A DNA stretch of 64,000 nt from Guyanagaster necrorhizus (Eukaryota > Basidiomycota > Agaricomycetes > Agaricales > Physalacriaceae): positions 96,852-160,851 of the forward strand of contig NW_025064946.1 in the NCBI RefSeq assembly GCF_019112545.1, given 5' to 3'. The notes under the pieces were generated by a model. The model was not told the DNA's origin and ran no database searches. It was given only the letters and a program-made list of their open reading frames with translations. Position 1 is the stretch's first letter. Each line of letters opens with the position of its first letter. Of the stretch, positions 1-10,851 are shown piece by piece. Both the position numbers and the translations under genes were made by a program.

Positions 1-42
1 GCCAACACTATCTACTAACCACCCGTATATCTCTCTGCCAAC

Positions 43-977
43 ATGTCGACCCGACCTCTTAACGATGATGAAGTCCTCACTGAATTGAACAAAATGGTAC
101 CCGGCGGAACCCTTCCTAATGGCGGTTGGCTAATGAACTGGATAGGTCGCTTTCATCAAGCAGGAGGCACTAGAGAAAGCAAGAGAAATAAAGATAAAGG
201 CAGATGAGGAATTTGCCATTGAGAAGGTGCCCATCCTGCACCTGGATGATGTCCCTAACTAACAACGTCATAAGGCAAAACTGGTCAAGCAGGAACAGCA
301 AGCTATCGACGCGCAGTACGAGAAGAAGAGAAAGGGCGCAGAGGTCGCCCAGAAGATGTTGGTGTTTTCCGGTCTCCATCACGATACCCTGAACACCCCC
401 TGCTCTACAGTGCCCAATCTACGTTAACTAACAAATCCCGGCTCAAGCTGCTCCATCAACGCGAACAGCACCTCCAGGAACTCTTTTCTACTTCGCGTTC
501 AACAGTGCTGACTCTCGCCGGGGATAAGGGGCGCTACGTCCAGTTCCTGGAAGGCTTCATCTCCCAGGGGTTCTTGCAGCTTTTCGAGCCTTCTGTCACC
601 TTGTACGCTAGAAAGCAAGATGTATCTTTGGTGGAAGAGGCGGCTGCGAATGCTGCGTTGACATACAAAGAGATCAGCGGGCGGAAGGTGAAGTACGATG
701 TCGAGGGATCTTTGGGTGGAGATGGGTATGTCTCAAGCAGGTTTCTTTCCCAGAAGGAGGACTGACGAGTTATTTAGCGCCGGTGGAATCAAACTTGTCA
801 GTGGTTCGCGTCGTATTACCATCGACAATACTTTGGATGAGCGTCTGAGGCTCCTCGAAGACCGGGTTCGTTTTGCTTGCTTTCTCTTCTATGACGTACT
901 GAAATATGCGGTAGATGCTTCCTGAGATCAGGAACGATCTCTTTGGACCTAACGAGAATCGTAAATTTTACACATAA
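43..977 (+). CDS. VMA4: V-type proton ATPase subunit E
   Basis: Peripheral-stalk subunit of the vacuolar H+-ATPase; it joins the V1 catalytic head to V0 at the vacuolar/endosomal membrane. The first exon begins MSTRPLNDDEVLTELNKM. After an intron come the basic/acidic helix (FIKQEALEKAREIKVKADEE-like) and the block with AIDAQYEKKRK, then NKSRLKLL. The long exon from about position 450 gives the globular C-terminal domain. The last two short exons end LFGPNENRKFYT, the classic tail of the family (yeast ends in a very similar FGP..RKF motif). Five introns of about 50-90 bases must be removed; the final one splices EDR to MLPEIRNDLFG. Length is near the usual 230 residues. The start is the only ATG matching the conserved N-terminus. 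It converges on the tyrosinase. Confidence 0.93.
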
Positions 978-1599
978 TCGACATACGCTATCCAGATAAT
1001 TGTATTCATATACCATTCTTGTTACCACCTCGGATCCTTGGCTACAGTCTCAGTTTCTTAGATCTCTTCTCGTGAATCCGTATGGTCAACGTTACTTCGT
1101 CTTTAAACATCGAATAAAAAACAACATGAAGGAAGGCTGCAGATGTTTGAACGCACCAGGCCACATACGTTCGCGCTCTGCAATAGTTATGGTTGTATAA
1201 CCCTCGATTCCAGATGCAGGCTTTCGTGACTGCGTTTGTATGGTCAGCTTGCTTTTGAAATTAACGTGGGTCTCAAGGTTGTACTACAGCTTGATCTGTC
1301 GTGGAAAGCCTCTTGTTTGAACTCCGGAAACAACAACGATACTTGAGATCTGAGATGTCTCGGGTTCAAGACATTGACCGAGCGTTGGTGAGAGAACCCA
1401 CAAACCACTAAAGGGATATATCTCGTACATCCAAACAAATTTCATTGTGCCTAGGAACAAGAGAATCTCGGTGCTTCTCTCCGAGTAGTAGAATCCCCCA
1501 TATGAAGACTGTTATGGGTTAACATAAATGAATAACAGCAATAAAGCAACTGAGGCATATATGTGAATACTATGAGATATCAAAGCTGCTGGACCAACA
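978..1599. other. intergenic spacer between convergent genes
   Basis: About 620 bases between the stop of the V-ATPase subunit and the stop of the tyrosinase on the other strand. It should hold both 3' UTRs. I see no conserved coding stretch, RNA gene or repeat. Confidence 0.5.
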
Positions 1600-3057
1600 T
1601 CAGACATAAGTATAACACAGGAATCCACCTTGGGTGTCCACTACATCTCCCACCTATCCGTGCGCAAAGCATCAATTATATCTCTTGCCACGAAACACAC
1701 AACAACTCACCGTAGCGTTAGCAATTAGTTCGTAAACATACAATTTCGTAGCTTCACTCGTTGCCTACAAGAACGAGAGACGTTGAAAAGGGTCATCGAT
1801 CACAAAAAATGGAAAGACGTACGACGAATCCCGTCGGAGGTGCTTTTCCTGTCTCATTTCCCGCACCTACGAGGTCGTGGATCCTCGTCTGGTTCCTGCC
1901 TTGCCATTTCCACCAGACCTGCTCGTATTTTCAATTAAAAAAGCTAAGGGTATCGATAAGAACCAGCGCACATAGTCCAAGTATCCATGATGCATCCAGA
2001 AAAGCGGATCATTAGGGGCGGTTAAGATATTAATCATCTAAGGAGGAAGCGTCACAACTGCCGCACTCTCATCAGAAAACACAGGAAAACTCACGTCTCC
2101 TCCGATGCCCCCATGTCCAGCTCCGTGCAAACTGGAAGAGACGGACCTCTGGAACTGCGCAAAGGTCGTCGTAGACATCACGGCATCCACATAGGTCTGG
2201 TTGGCTTGTACAGAGTTCTTTACGTCCCCTTTACGCGTGAGCCTATGATCGGTGTTGGTCATCCCGGGCCCGAGATGGACGGTCAAATTCGCAAAGGGTC
2301 CGGAGGGAACGAGATAGCTCGACGACTCATCGCCTTCACCGCCAAAGTCGAGAATGGTAGTTGAATTGGCGAAAGCACCGGCATCGGGGACTTCGTTCCA
2401 GTACGGGATCTGGTATTGGACGCGTGTGGAATGGAGAAAGTTGGGGAGAGGTGATGACTTACGGGACCTCTGTATCCGCATTCTCGACGAAGCAACATTG
2501 CGTGAGTATGGACATAGTATCGATGGACCTGTGGGGTGTCGTTAAGGGACTTTTCAGGTATGTAGGACTGGAGTCAGCTCACAGCTAGGAATCTGATCAG
2601 CGACTATGTTAGTGAATGTTGTGTGCTCTAGGTGAATGCGAACAACGAACTGTCCAGTTGGATGCCAAAGGTCACCCAGATCTGTGGTGTTTGATTGTAC
2701 TGAATGCACGCCGACCTGTGGGGCAGAAAACTTTAATACAATTTATATGCAAAGAAGATCCCTACGAGATCGTCATAGCGTGAAATCACACCGGGAATGC
2801 TAGTTCGAGCAGGTGCTGCGTAGAGGCACAGCTCGGCGTTAAAGTATGCTGTCTTCTGCTGGCTCGACAATGTCGTCCTGAATGGAATAACGGTGAAGTA
2901 AGAATCAATCTCATATGAACTTTAGGCGCGTTTACCATTCGACACGCGTCTCCGGAGAGGTACATCCGGACGACGAGCTAGGCCACCACCAAGTCGAATC
3001 CGATGCGACGGGCTTCGCAGATGCACCAGAGACTATAGCAAGGAGCAAGAAGAGCAT
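1600..3057 (-). CDS. secreted tyrosinase (copper monooxygenase, short fungal type)
   Basis: Type-3 copper enzyme oxidising phenols to quinones (melanin or phenolic metabolism). The first exon gives a signal peptide, MLFLLLAIVSGASA, then CTSPETRVEW, spliced to TTLSSQQKTAYFNAELCL, a family hallmark. Next are SRYDDL and a CuA region with candidate histidines, HRYYVHTHAMLLRRECGYRGP, then IPYWNE. The CuB region reads LHGAGHGGIGGD (HxxxHxxxGG) spliced to NDPLFWMHHGYLDY, then VWWKWQGRN. The last exons give ELIANAT and VGDVVDTQGGFLCYTYV. About eight exons, with introns such as the 52-base one after GGD. Intact overall, but the CuA exon edges are the least certain part. A longer N-terminus (ATG at 3147 or 3120) is possible; 3057 was chosen because it opens the signal peptide. 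Probably secreted. Confidence 0.85.
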
Positions 3058-4430
3058 AACCCGAACGTATGTACCAGAAGATGTCATGAAGATAGATCGA
3101 CAAAGGACGAAGGGGAACCCGGCAGCTAAGATTTTATATGCGTTCAATGGACCTCATATTTCTGATGAATTGCTTACTGATTATCAATATCTCGTATATG
3201 AGACGTGAACGCCATATCGCGTTCCTGTATGAACTGCCATTGCGAGAATCGAAGCCGCTAGCCGTCGCTGATAGCTGATAGAAGTTCCATTGCCGCAACT
3301 CAGCCGTACCATCAGGCCCTCGAGTAGCTCAGAGAAGACGAGGACAAGGGCGCTAAGAAAACAACCGGTCCTTCCACAGACTGGCGAAAAATGCCAGGGA
3401 CAAGAACCTGCAAGTCATGATAATTTTTTGTGGGAGGAGCACAGTAGTAATTTTTTTTGTCGGGTTTGATTGACGACCTTCGGAAGTCTGATTTGAACCT
3501 GAAACACACAGCTGACGATAAAAGTGACAAGGTCGTAATTGAACGAAGAAGCTCTGGAATGACAGAAGACGTTGACATCGAGGCCTTTTTGAATATGAAT
3601 ATGAGAAAAGTGTCGGGCCTGATCAAGATTGTAGAGATCGCCGAATCCGAGTCCGCCAATATATATATATATACAGTTTATGCTTCACGACAACCAGCTC
3701 CGGAGGCTCCATTGAAAAGGCGGCAAGTAAAATAGCTGCTGCGTTCAGCAGCCAAAAGACCGCTGAACCCTGGTTCATAACATCCGATATCTCGTAAGGG
3801 CTTTAACGCCACGTCCCGAACGTCGAAAGTTGTGTCTGTCGGGGGACAAATAGGTTACGGAATTGATCATGGGTGAGGCAAATATGCGACGCCTCGCGCG
3901 GCATTGGAACTTGGGTGGACGACATCGACTAGTTGAGTGGAGTGCGATGGCCTGGGGAGGTAGAGGGAGAAAGATATTTCCTGCAGCTCTTTTCCACGTA
4001 GTCACCATACACCCGCCTATTTCCGTGAACTTCAGGGGACAGTTTTCCTGACTGATCGATGTTTGCGCTCAAGTTAGTACTATGATAGTAGCATGTGGAT
4101 CGTTAGTCAGCGGCGGACAAAGGATTGGAATAACAAGAACACTCCAAACCCTGAGAAACTTATAAGACCAACGTCAAAAATGAAGCTTTAGCCGACTGTA
4201 ATGAGTAGAAACTTGTAAGGAGGGGAAGAATTCATGGGAGTTGAACTGACTTCGAATATTCCCCACAAACAGCCCACTGGCTCCACGGCGCCCTTGCGCA
4301 GTCCCAGTGATACTTACAGCAACCTGTCCAAGGGCGATTTCGGCAGTTTCTCAGGTGCTTATATCGCATCGCAATTAGGTCTGTTCAGTTCTTAGTTCAG
4401 TTCGCTCAGCTCGTTCGTTGGGTGATTTCA
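3058..4430. other. gene-poor spacer
   Basis: Between the tyrosinase 5' end and the AT-rich element. It has open frames of 60-90 codons on both strands (for example 3457-3735 +), but none shows a recognisable domain or a convincing splice partner. It probably includes the tyrosinase promoter. A TA microsatellite lies near 3659-3672. Confidence 0.4.
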
Positions 4431-6740
4431 AATAGCATTTCAGAGCCCGCTAGGAGGTTCGTTACTGCGCGGATGAGGACAGAATGCTGGCTCAAATAAT
4501 TATTCCTCATCCCATTTTTTATTTTCATACCACGCTTGCCCATAGTCTACATTAACATCTATTACTCATAAAATGGTGAAGAAAAAGGTCCACAGGCTAC
4601 TGTGTAACAGCCATTAAAATCTCCCTTCCTAGGATTTACTGGCTGCTGCTGGAGCAAATGCAGCTACATCACCACCACCTCCATTACCCCCATCGACACC
4701 ACGTCCAAGCCGGCATTCCTCTGATGGGGAACTGGAAGTAAGATCCCCAGAATCCATCTCCGTATATACTTGAAGCTATATCCAACTGGGCCATTGTCAT
4801 AAATTCTAGCATGTCTGCAACATCTGGATCTCAGAAGTCAAGATCTCCCAGCCTCCCAAGGTCTTTATCAGCTGCCTCTTGATCCAATGATGCACTGAGA
4901 TCTTCATCAACATCAGCAAAACCAAGAAAAGATCTTTCAGCTTTTAGTCTTAGTTTTCTAATCTTAGGATATCTTAATCTTGGTGGTCTTTCTTCTCTAA
5001 TCTTTCTGGTCTTTGGCAATGAAATATTTCTTCTCCTGCCAGGATGACAGTCCCACCAGTGGTCTCTGTATGATCTATGGTCACATTAGATAGTAGATGC
5101 ATGTATGTATTGATTTGTCAGATAATATGAATCTATTTGACCTCTGCTAGTACCAATGTTTTATAAAATCCACTACAAATGACTCATAGAAGCAGTACTA
5201 CCCATTTTATCCCCAGCTGACTCTGACTCTTCAACTGCTGTGATGACATGGGTGTGATGAGTCCTGTGCTGTTCTATGATCTCCAATTTGACAAATTCAA
5301 ACCTCCAGGTAATGTTGACAAGCAATGCAGAGGAATCATCACTGACAATAAGAAGAGTCTGAATGAGGAAAAAGGCTGAGACTGAAATCTATAATATATG
5401 CTGATGACAGTTGGAGAGGAGGCTGGCATCAGATGGGCCAGCATCCACTCAGGGTCAAATGTAATGTTGTGCACTGAAAATAAAAGAGTTAAGAACTAAA
5501 AAGAAGATCAAGGTTAAGAAAAAGTGACTTATAAAGAACTTTCTTGGCCACTTGATGACTCAGTTGAGCTTTTACTGCCTAGTCATCTTTTTAGGTGGCT
5601 CCTCTTCTTGGACTTCTTCTTCATGAACTTCTTCTTTTTCCTTGCAAACATTTGATGTCTCAATTTGAGACTCCATGGCAGTGACCTCTTGTTCATGTTT
5701 GCACTTGCTTCCTTTGGTGAAAGAAGTGGATTCAACCTCTACAGTGATGGAAGTTGAGGGGCCAGCAACTGGAAGTACCACTGCTAAGGAAAAGAAGGAA
5801 AGTAAGAAAAGTAGAGCAGAAACTCTGGAAAAAAGAGGATAAAGATCAGTCAGACAGTAGATCTGTTATGGGTGAGGCTCTAATGCCTGCCAACCTGTTG
5901 AGCATGAATGATGATGATTCATTGTTCAATACTCTCCTGACATTGCAGAAAAGAGATGAGCCTCAGTTGATTTTGCAAGAAAGGATATTCATTTTCTCAG
6001 CATGTCCACTCAGAGTGTAATGGATCTGATGATGAGGGAGGACTTCATGAGCTCCCCAAGAAGAAGGATAGGGTCACCTCCCAGACTGCTTGTTGCCATA
6101 TGCTCACCCATCTTTCAGCCAAAAGATATATGAAGATAGGTTGGCTGATGACACTTAACTCTAGCCACTGCCATGGTAGCAGCATTGTCACCTTGTTGAG
6201 AGCCAGGAGGAGTAGGATCAGAACTGTCAAGACAGCCCCAGACATCTTTAGATTCAACAACAATCTTGAAGCAGTAGTGAAAGATAATCCAGTTGGTTTC
6301 TGACACATTTAGCTTTGGGACCTTCAATAGTGCAGTGAAATCAGCAGTGATGGTGGACATAGTGGGGATAGGACTCGGGAGCCAAAATAGCAGCAACAGG
6401 TTCAGTAGAGTGAGACATGAGCCCCAATGACCTGTTGAGGTGTGATGTAGATATCTAGTAATAAGATAACTACAGGTAAATGTAAGTAAGTTCCAAGAAC
6501 GCCATGGATAAATGCGGGTCTGAATAAAGGCGCGCTTGCAACTCCAACAGCCAGTAGTCGCGTATCTGAAACGACTAAAGGCAAGCGCAGGCCGCTTCCA
6601 CGACGCCGTAACTCTACATAAAATGAGCAGATCCGGTGGTCTAACAACCATCGTACAAAGAGTTGCTTGGTACGGGGAATCCAGTCTGTTCCCATGTTGT
6701 CAAATTCGGATTTGTGTAGGCCTCAATATGGCTTGAGTCC
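4431..6740 (-). mobile_element. decayed transposable-element DNA with a Copia-like gag remnant
   Basis: A visibly AT-rich block whose base use differs from the flanking genes. On the minus strand, fragments can be read in several frames, including an acidic/lysine-rich piece (EEEVQEEEPPKK) near 5590 and a frame around 5274-5474 containing TFDPEWMLAHLMPAS, but stops and shifts break them up. The fragment at 6115-6360 resembles Copia gag. No long terminal repeats, target-site duplication or intact polymerase could be found by eye, so the edges are arbitrary and more than one element may be present. Confidence 0.5.
6115..6360 (-). pseudogene. Copia-type retrotransposon gag N-terminal fragment
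   Basis: An 81-codon frame beginning MSTITADFTALLKVPKL, followed by NVSETNWIIFHYCFKIVVES and KDVWGCLDSSDPTP. Ty1/Copia gag proteins of basidiomycetes typically start with a K-L-x(n)-NW...W motif, then KD-WG-LDG. Here the second tryptophan is replaced (IFHYC) and the frame ends after HISFG, so this is a truncated relic. No nucleocapsid zinc knuckle, protease, integrase or reverse transcriptase follows in any frame I could read. Confidence 0.5.
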
Positions 6741-6762
6741 ATATATTGAGTGATCGAAATTT

Positions 6763-8844
6763 TCAGGGAAGAAAGTTCACGTACGCGTTAATATAATCTT
6801 GTGTGGGCCGTAAAGGCGGACTGCACGTCATGCCGTTCTTCGTTCCCACTCGCTGATAAACCCGTACATAATCAATGTACATCTTTCCTGGAAAGGTGAT
6901 ATGCTTGAAATCCACCGGTTGGAAGTTGTCCGCCATCCCCAAATTGAGTATGAGGTACTTATACATGGCTTGAGTCGAGCAGGTGGTAATGAATGAAAGC
7001 GAAATAGACGTACCATAGGCTCCTCAGGAATGAGTCGTTGGCTTATTTCGACAGTGTCATCAGGACCAATTGATGCAGAGGTGATCCTCCATGACTCCAC
7101 GCCTCCGCTATACCACTGTATGTAACCACCATCCCTACTATCAGGATCTGAAAACCATTCGATTCCGTACGTCCCGTACGCCTCATCGTTATAGTACGTT
7201 TGATCGATATAGGTCAACGCGGAAACAGATTGTTGGTACGTCGAACCGACGTAAGTGTTAACATGAGTGATCGAAGGATCAGTAATAGTTGTCGCAGGCG
7301 TCGTGTTGACAAATTGATATTGATCATTGAACGGCCCTACTTGGAAAGTCTGCGACACAACGCCTTGCCAGACATCGACGTCGATCATATGTTCGAAGAT
7401 ATCGATTTCAGGAACTCCGCGGCCAATATTGGTACTCGGGCCCGGATGATCTCCCCCCTCACATGTGCACGCGGATGTGCGTTGTCCTGGTAGATAGCTG
7501 AGTGTCCCGCCATATGGGCTACCAGTGAGAGCAGCAGCCGGCTCTCCATCTGCAGACGTTTGGTTTGGGAATGTCCCCACGTCGCATGCGGCATAGCTGT
7601 ACGGCCACATGCCGTCTGTAGTGGCACCATAAGCAGGTCGACCCTAAAGTGACATTATATTGGTTAGTGTTGGGAGGGTTGTCGTTGCAAAACGTACCAG
7701 ATTACCCATAGTCCATGCACCTATAATAAACATCGCGTCACGAGCAAGATCAAGTACTGGTAATAATTACGAACCTGGCCAAAAACCTGGTGTTTTGGAA
7801 TTTCCAGGCATACTTACAGATACCTCAATGTAGCCTGTCGTAAAGCAAAGCTTATTCCACGATGTAAGCATGCCTAACTCGTCGTTAATTTGTTGAACGA
7901 CGGTATTGAAGGACTGATATAAGACTGACCGCTTTTGAAATTTAAGTCGTGTATATCTTCCATGCTGAAAGTAATTACGAGCTTCCCATCGGCCGTGGTG
8001 ATGGCCTAAGAAAACAGATATGAGAGCAGGAGCAGAAGTTTCGAAACGAGGTCTTACACTGGGATCATACCATTCGAGGTCGTCGGTCGTCCAGTAATGA
8101 AGGTCAGCAGCTTCCCAGAAGGGATCATCGCCAGGATAGAATGTTCGACCATCGGTGTTGAACTCATCACTGAAGACTAAGTTATATTTCAGGCCATCTT
8201 GACCTGTGCGGGAATAAGCATCGATTGGCGTATCCCCGTCAATGAGGGAAGGTAGGCCAGGGAGGTCAGGTATCTGTCCAGAGCTGTTGATGCCGCCCAG
8301 ATTGTAGCCTGAAACTGAGAGTGTAGTTTTAGAGTAGTAGGCGCTGATGGGATACCCAGCGAAAAGCACTACAAGACCGACTACTATAACGACCAGAGCA
8401 CCGGCATTCAGCCAGCCTCGCAAAGAATATGGAGTAAATGACTCGTCATCATTTTCGGAATCGAAGTTGTGGAGGGGATCGTCCAGGTCTGGATCATCTT
8501 CCCAAAGGTACGGAGGTACAGTCGTAGTGGTAGCAGCGGGTTTGATCACCGGAGAAGTCCGTGGAGGCGCTGCAAGAAATTTTGAATTCATACTCTTGGT
8601 CGTATTCGAATACTTCAGCTACGACACGACGTCAGTACAATCCTCGAAGGGGAAAAAAGCATACAGAGTAAGGACCGTACGCCCCGCCAATGGCGCCACT
8701 GGCTACACCTTGAGTTAAAGGACCTGGCTGCGTAGTAGCAGGAAAGCGCCTTGACGACGGGGAGCGAGGCATAGTAGTAGGAAACCCAGGTTCAGAAGTC
8801 TGAGGAACAGAAGAATATTGTTGAGGAGGAGGTTGCTGCACCAT
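6763..8844 (-). CDS. KRE6/SKN1-family beta-1,6-glucan synthesis protein (GH16-like)
   Basis: Type II membrane protein of the secretory pathway needed for cell-wall beta-1,6-glucan. The N-terminus is Pro/Gln/Ser-rich and cytosolic (MVQQPPPQQYSSVPQT), with the conserved GVASGAIGGAYGPY. After an intron come an acidic stretch and one membrane span (GALVVIVVGLVVLFAGYPI). The lumenal GH16-like domain has LVFSDEFNTDGRTFYPGDDP, the glycine-rich STNIGRG and the catalytic-type motif VPEIDIFE (ExDxxE), and ends FPGKMYIDYVRVYQR. The usual conserved order is present and no break is seen. At least five exons. The start is taken at the first in-frame ATG of the Pro/Gln-rich exon; an additional upstream exon cannot be excluded because the frame stays open for about 35 codons before it. 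Confidence 0.9.
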
Positions 8845-9299
8845 CGACGGAGTGAAAGGGTAATCCCATTTCTGAGTATTTGAACAAGCACCATTGTTAT
8901 CAAAGGCTTGTCTAATTTCGGATAACGAACCCCAGAAGCGTCGCGGTCAAGTTCAACATCTCAGCCGTCATAATCGCGCGGAGGCTGTGCCGTCGAAGAA
9001 ACAACTTGGCAACTGCGAGTGTCGGGAGATGTCTTTTCTACGAAGGAATATTACTAAGTTATCGTTGCTTCTATCATCGACTCAATTAATGCGCATTTTC
9101 ATACAATAGGGAGTCATTCGATGGACTATCGATCGGCCTGGAGCTAGTTTTTATGGTTTTTGTTTTCCCCCGCCCACAATTCTTCTTCACCGACTACCAA
9201 TTTTCCGATATTTTTCCGATGATTACCGGTTGTCGCGTACGTCGGAGTTTGAATCAACAGTTTTCAGAATCCACCAAACCTCCAAGTTCAAACCGTGTC
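8845..9299. promoter_or_regulatory. divergent intergenic region between KRE6-like and acetyltransferase genes
   Basis: About 455 bases between two divergently transcribed genes, so it should contain both promoters. A frame continuous with the acetyltransferase exon begins at an upstream ATG (9153), but its residues look unrelated to the family and were treated as 5' UTR. Confidence 0.4.
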
Positions 9300-10164
9300 A
9301 TGTCTTTGCCTTATGTACCCCCACCACCCCCAGCCTCCCAAAATTCACTGTATCATTGCATGGAGCCTGAGCTAGTTGCCGCTCGCCACCGTGCTCGCGT
9401 CTTGATGTATCGTTACAATACCTCCCCGCCCACTCTAGATGGACAGGAGAGACGGGAAATTCTGGCCGAGCTCCTCAACGTGCCTGTGCGTAACCTCGAT
9501 ACTGTGATGATAGAGCCGCCGTATGGGTTTCCTTGAAATTCTTGTCGTACTATTCATCACTTGCTATCTTTTATCTTTAGCCTATATGTTGATTACGGGA
9601 CGAACGTCTGTTCAGTTTATCTTTTTTTGGATTTTTGCTTGATTAGTGTCATTATCTAGATTAAGCTCAAAGGCTCCTTATACGCGAACTACGGTACTAC
9701 AATCCTTGACTGTGCGACTATTACTATCGGCACCCGTGTTTCCTTTGGGCCGAACGTCTCGCTCTACGCAGCAACACATGGCACCAGCGTTAAAGAGCGT
9801 CAAACTGATTTTGAACGCGCCTCAGAAATAGTCATTGGTGATGACTGTTGGATCGGCGGAGGTGGTGCGTATACGCCTTCGGGTTTCTGAACTTACGTGT
9901 AAATGTTTAACTCCAATATAGCAAAGATCCAAGCCGGTGTAGTACTTGGTCAAGGATGCACCGTTGGTGCAGGCTCTGTCGTTACCAAGAATTTTCCAGA
10001 CTGGTGAGTCTCAAGAAGATAGCACCCAACTTGCAGTAACCCGCTGACTTTCCAACCTTCACAGGAGCGTCATCGTAGGGAACCCTGCCCGCCTCCTTAA
10101 AGTTGTCCCGGAAGAAGAGCGAGGTTCTCAATGGAACCCTAAGGCGAAGAGTTCCAAGAATTGA
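9300..10164 (+). CDS. maltose O-acetyltransferase-like (left-handed beta-helix) acetyltransferase
   Basis: Cytosolic acetyl-CoA-dependent sugar acetyltransferase of the LacA/Maa class. Exon 1 carries the Mac helical domain (EPELVAARHRARVLMYRYN, then LDGQERREIL). After introns come YVDYGTNIKLKGSLYANYGT and the hexapeptide-repeat helix (DCATITIGTRVSFGPNVSLY), then AATHGTS, which holds the predicted catalytic histidine. Next are VIGDDCWIGGG, AGVVLGQGCTVGAGSVVTK and VGNPARLLK, all signature LbH_MAT segments. Four introns; the first splices PPYG to LYVDYGTN. The ATG at 9300 opens MSLPYVPPPPP just before the Mac domain; an in-frame ATG at 9153 would add 49 unusual residues. Substrate unknown. It runs in the same direction as the next gene but with a wide gap. 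Confidence 0.9.
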
Positions 10165-10851
10165 ATGGCCACCGCACGAATTCCTCGGTTATGAATTGAT
10201 ACCTAGTCCCGAAATGCATCCTTCTGCTTTCATAATGACGGAGATAGTGCAGACAGTTGTCCTACCTGTATGAAGTTCAGGTCAGTTCTAACGATTTGCT
10301 CTGCACATTAGTAGTAGGTAACAGCTACAACAACATCCGGTAAAGCGCCCTACTTTAAGTGCGTCTTGACTCATCTCATCTTGCTTATTAAGTATCCCTA
10401 TGCAGCTTTAAAGGAGAACTCTCGCCGCTACGCTCACGATCGCGACCCGCCAACTTTATGGTTTTATGTTGGTTGTCAATGTGACCCTCGGAACACTACG
10501 GTTCATCTAGTTCAAGTTCCAAAATGTTGTTGGTCGCTAACGTCCATCTGTCCTCAGCTACGTTCGCTCCTCATTGCATGCTTCGTGACCTCTCCGGAGC
10601 TGCGACGGAATATAAATTTGGCGTTTCCTCTTTTAGTGGTCATGCTGCAAGCCCCATGGTGATGCATATATACATTTCTGGGCTTCCGTCTGTACGATAA
10701 AGCATGGACAAAGTCTGAACTATGACTCTTGCCTTGGTCCGGGAAAACATCGGATAAGCATCGGAGAAAATATTTGGCCTTCTCAGCTCTGGTCTATAGG
10801 CTAGATAAAAAGGTCGACGAGCGACAAATTCTTCATCTCGCATCTCTTATC
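10165..10851. other. intergenic region upstream of the DUF1479 gene
   Basis: About 690 bases between two plus-strand genes. Short open frames occur on both strands without recognisable features. It presumably holds the acetyltransferase 3' UTR and the promoter of the next gene. Confidence 0.4.

Noticed and set aside
3457..3735. 92-codon plus-strand frame
   Set aside because: No ordered domain visible and it runs into a TA microsatellite; insufficient support for a gene.
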